From Anaeromyxobacteraceae bacterium (lineage in GTDB: Bacteria; Myxococcota; Myxococcia; Myxococcales; Anaeromyxobacteraceae), in NCBI GenBank assembly GCA_027349605.1, contig DAIEMM010000407.1:1-5655 (forward strand): a stretch of DNA of 5,655 nucleotides, in the 5' to 3' direction. Numbering within the stretch: the stretch's first letter is position 1; each line of letters opens with the position of its first letter. The position numbers and the translations under genes were made by a program. The notes under the pieces were generated by a model. That model searched no databases. It saw only the letters and a list, made by a program, of their open reading frames with translations, and was not told where the DNA came from. This document shows positions 5,563-5,655 of the stretch, in pieces.

Positions 5563-5655
5563 CTAGCCTGCGCCGCCGCCCGCCGCCTCTTCCCGGAAGG
5601 TGAGCGTCCCGGCGAGGTAGTCCTTGTTCATGCGGGCGATGAAGTCGAGCTTCAG
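5563..5655 (-). CDS. C-terminal end of an unidentified protein (partial)
   Basis: The minus strand is open from the window edge to a TAG at 5565-5563, giving 30 residues that begin LKLDFIARMNKDYLAG and end in a Gly/Ala-rich tail. The start lies beyond the window. The segment before the tail looks like ordinary folded protein (mixed charged and hydrophobic residues, TLTFREE), but I do not recognise the family. The intrinsic terminator 24 bases downstream supports a real gene ending here. Confidence 0.6.
   Translation of the reverse strand: MKLDFIARMNKDYLAGTLTFREEAAGGGAG

Noticed and set aside
1..5655. Mobile element, CRISPR array, phage defence system, tRNA or rRNA
   Set aside because: No transposase or integrase, no terminal inverted repeats, no spaced repeat array, and no cloverleaf or rRNA-like stretch was seen; the only direct repeat noted is the 14-bp pair at 3601-3628.

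Overview
The window is about 70% G+C or higher by eye, with dense coding, very short gaps, and G/C-dominated third codon positions. The gene content and style (six-cysteine zinc ribbon, stand-alone HAMP protein, SpoIID/LytB-domain protein, AlkK-like acyl-CoA ligase) suggest a GC-rich Gram-negative bacterium, possibly a myxobacterium or relative such as Anaeromyxobacter. That placement is a guess from protein style; no marker gene here proves it.

Layout. (1) Positions 1-78 hold the last 25 codons of a plus-strand gene. Its stop shares a CTAG with the stop of a convergent minus-strand gene for a small zinc-ribbon protein (75-428). (2) A 49-bp gap (429-477) separates that gene from a divergent plus-strand cluster of three genes: a PLP class IV aminotransferase (478-1407), a small two-helix membrane protein with a HAMP-like linker (1428-1958), and an exported SpoIID/LytB-type peptidoglycan-active protein (1955-3601). 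The last two overlap by GTGA and are probably translationally coupled. (3) After a 50-bp gap with a perfect 14-bp tandem repeat comes a 544-residue AMP-forming acyl-CoA ligase with its own ribosome binding site (3652-5286). (4) The right end is minus strand: the tail of an unidentified gene (5563-5655), a good intrinsic terminator (5502-5538), and a small two-helix membrane-protein ORF (5243-5530) whose GTG start lies inside the terminator hairpin.

How they may work together. The aminotransferase-HAMP-SpoIID cluster could be a cell-envelope unit: the SpoIID domain acts on peptidoglycan, a class IV aminotransferase can supply D-amino acids or other amino donors, and the HAMP protein sits in the inner membrane. 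This is inferred from adjacency. The acyl-CoA ligase looks like a separate metabolic gene. I see no mobile element, CRISPR array, tRNA, rRNA or defence system, and no clearly new multi-gene system. The most unusual points are the terminator/start-codon overlap at the right end, the sensor-less HAMP protein coupled to SpoIID, and the glycine/proline-rich insert next to the aminotransferase lysine.
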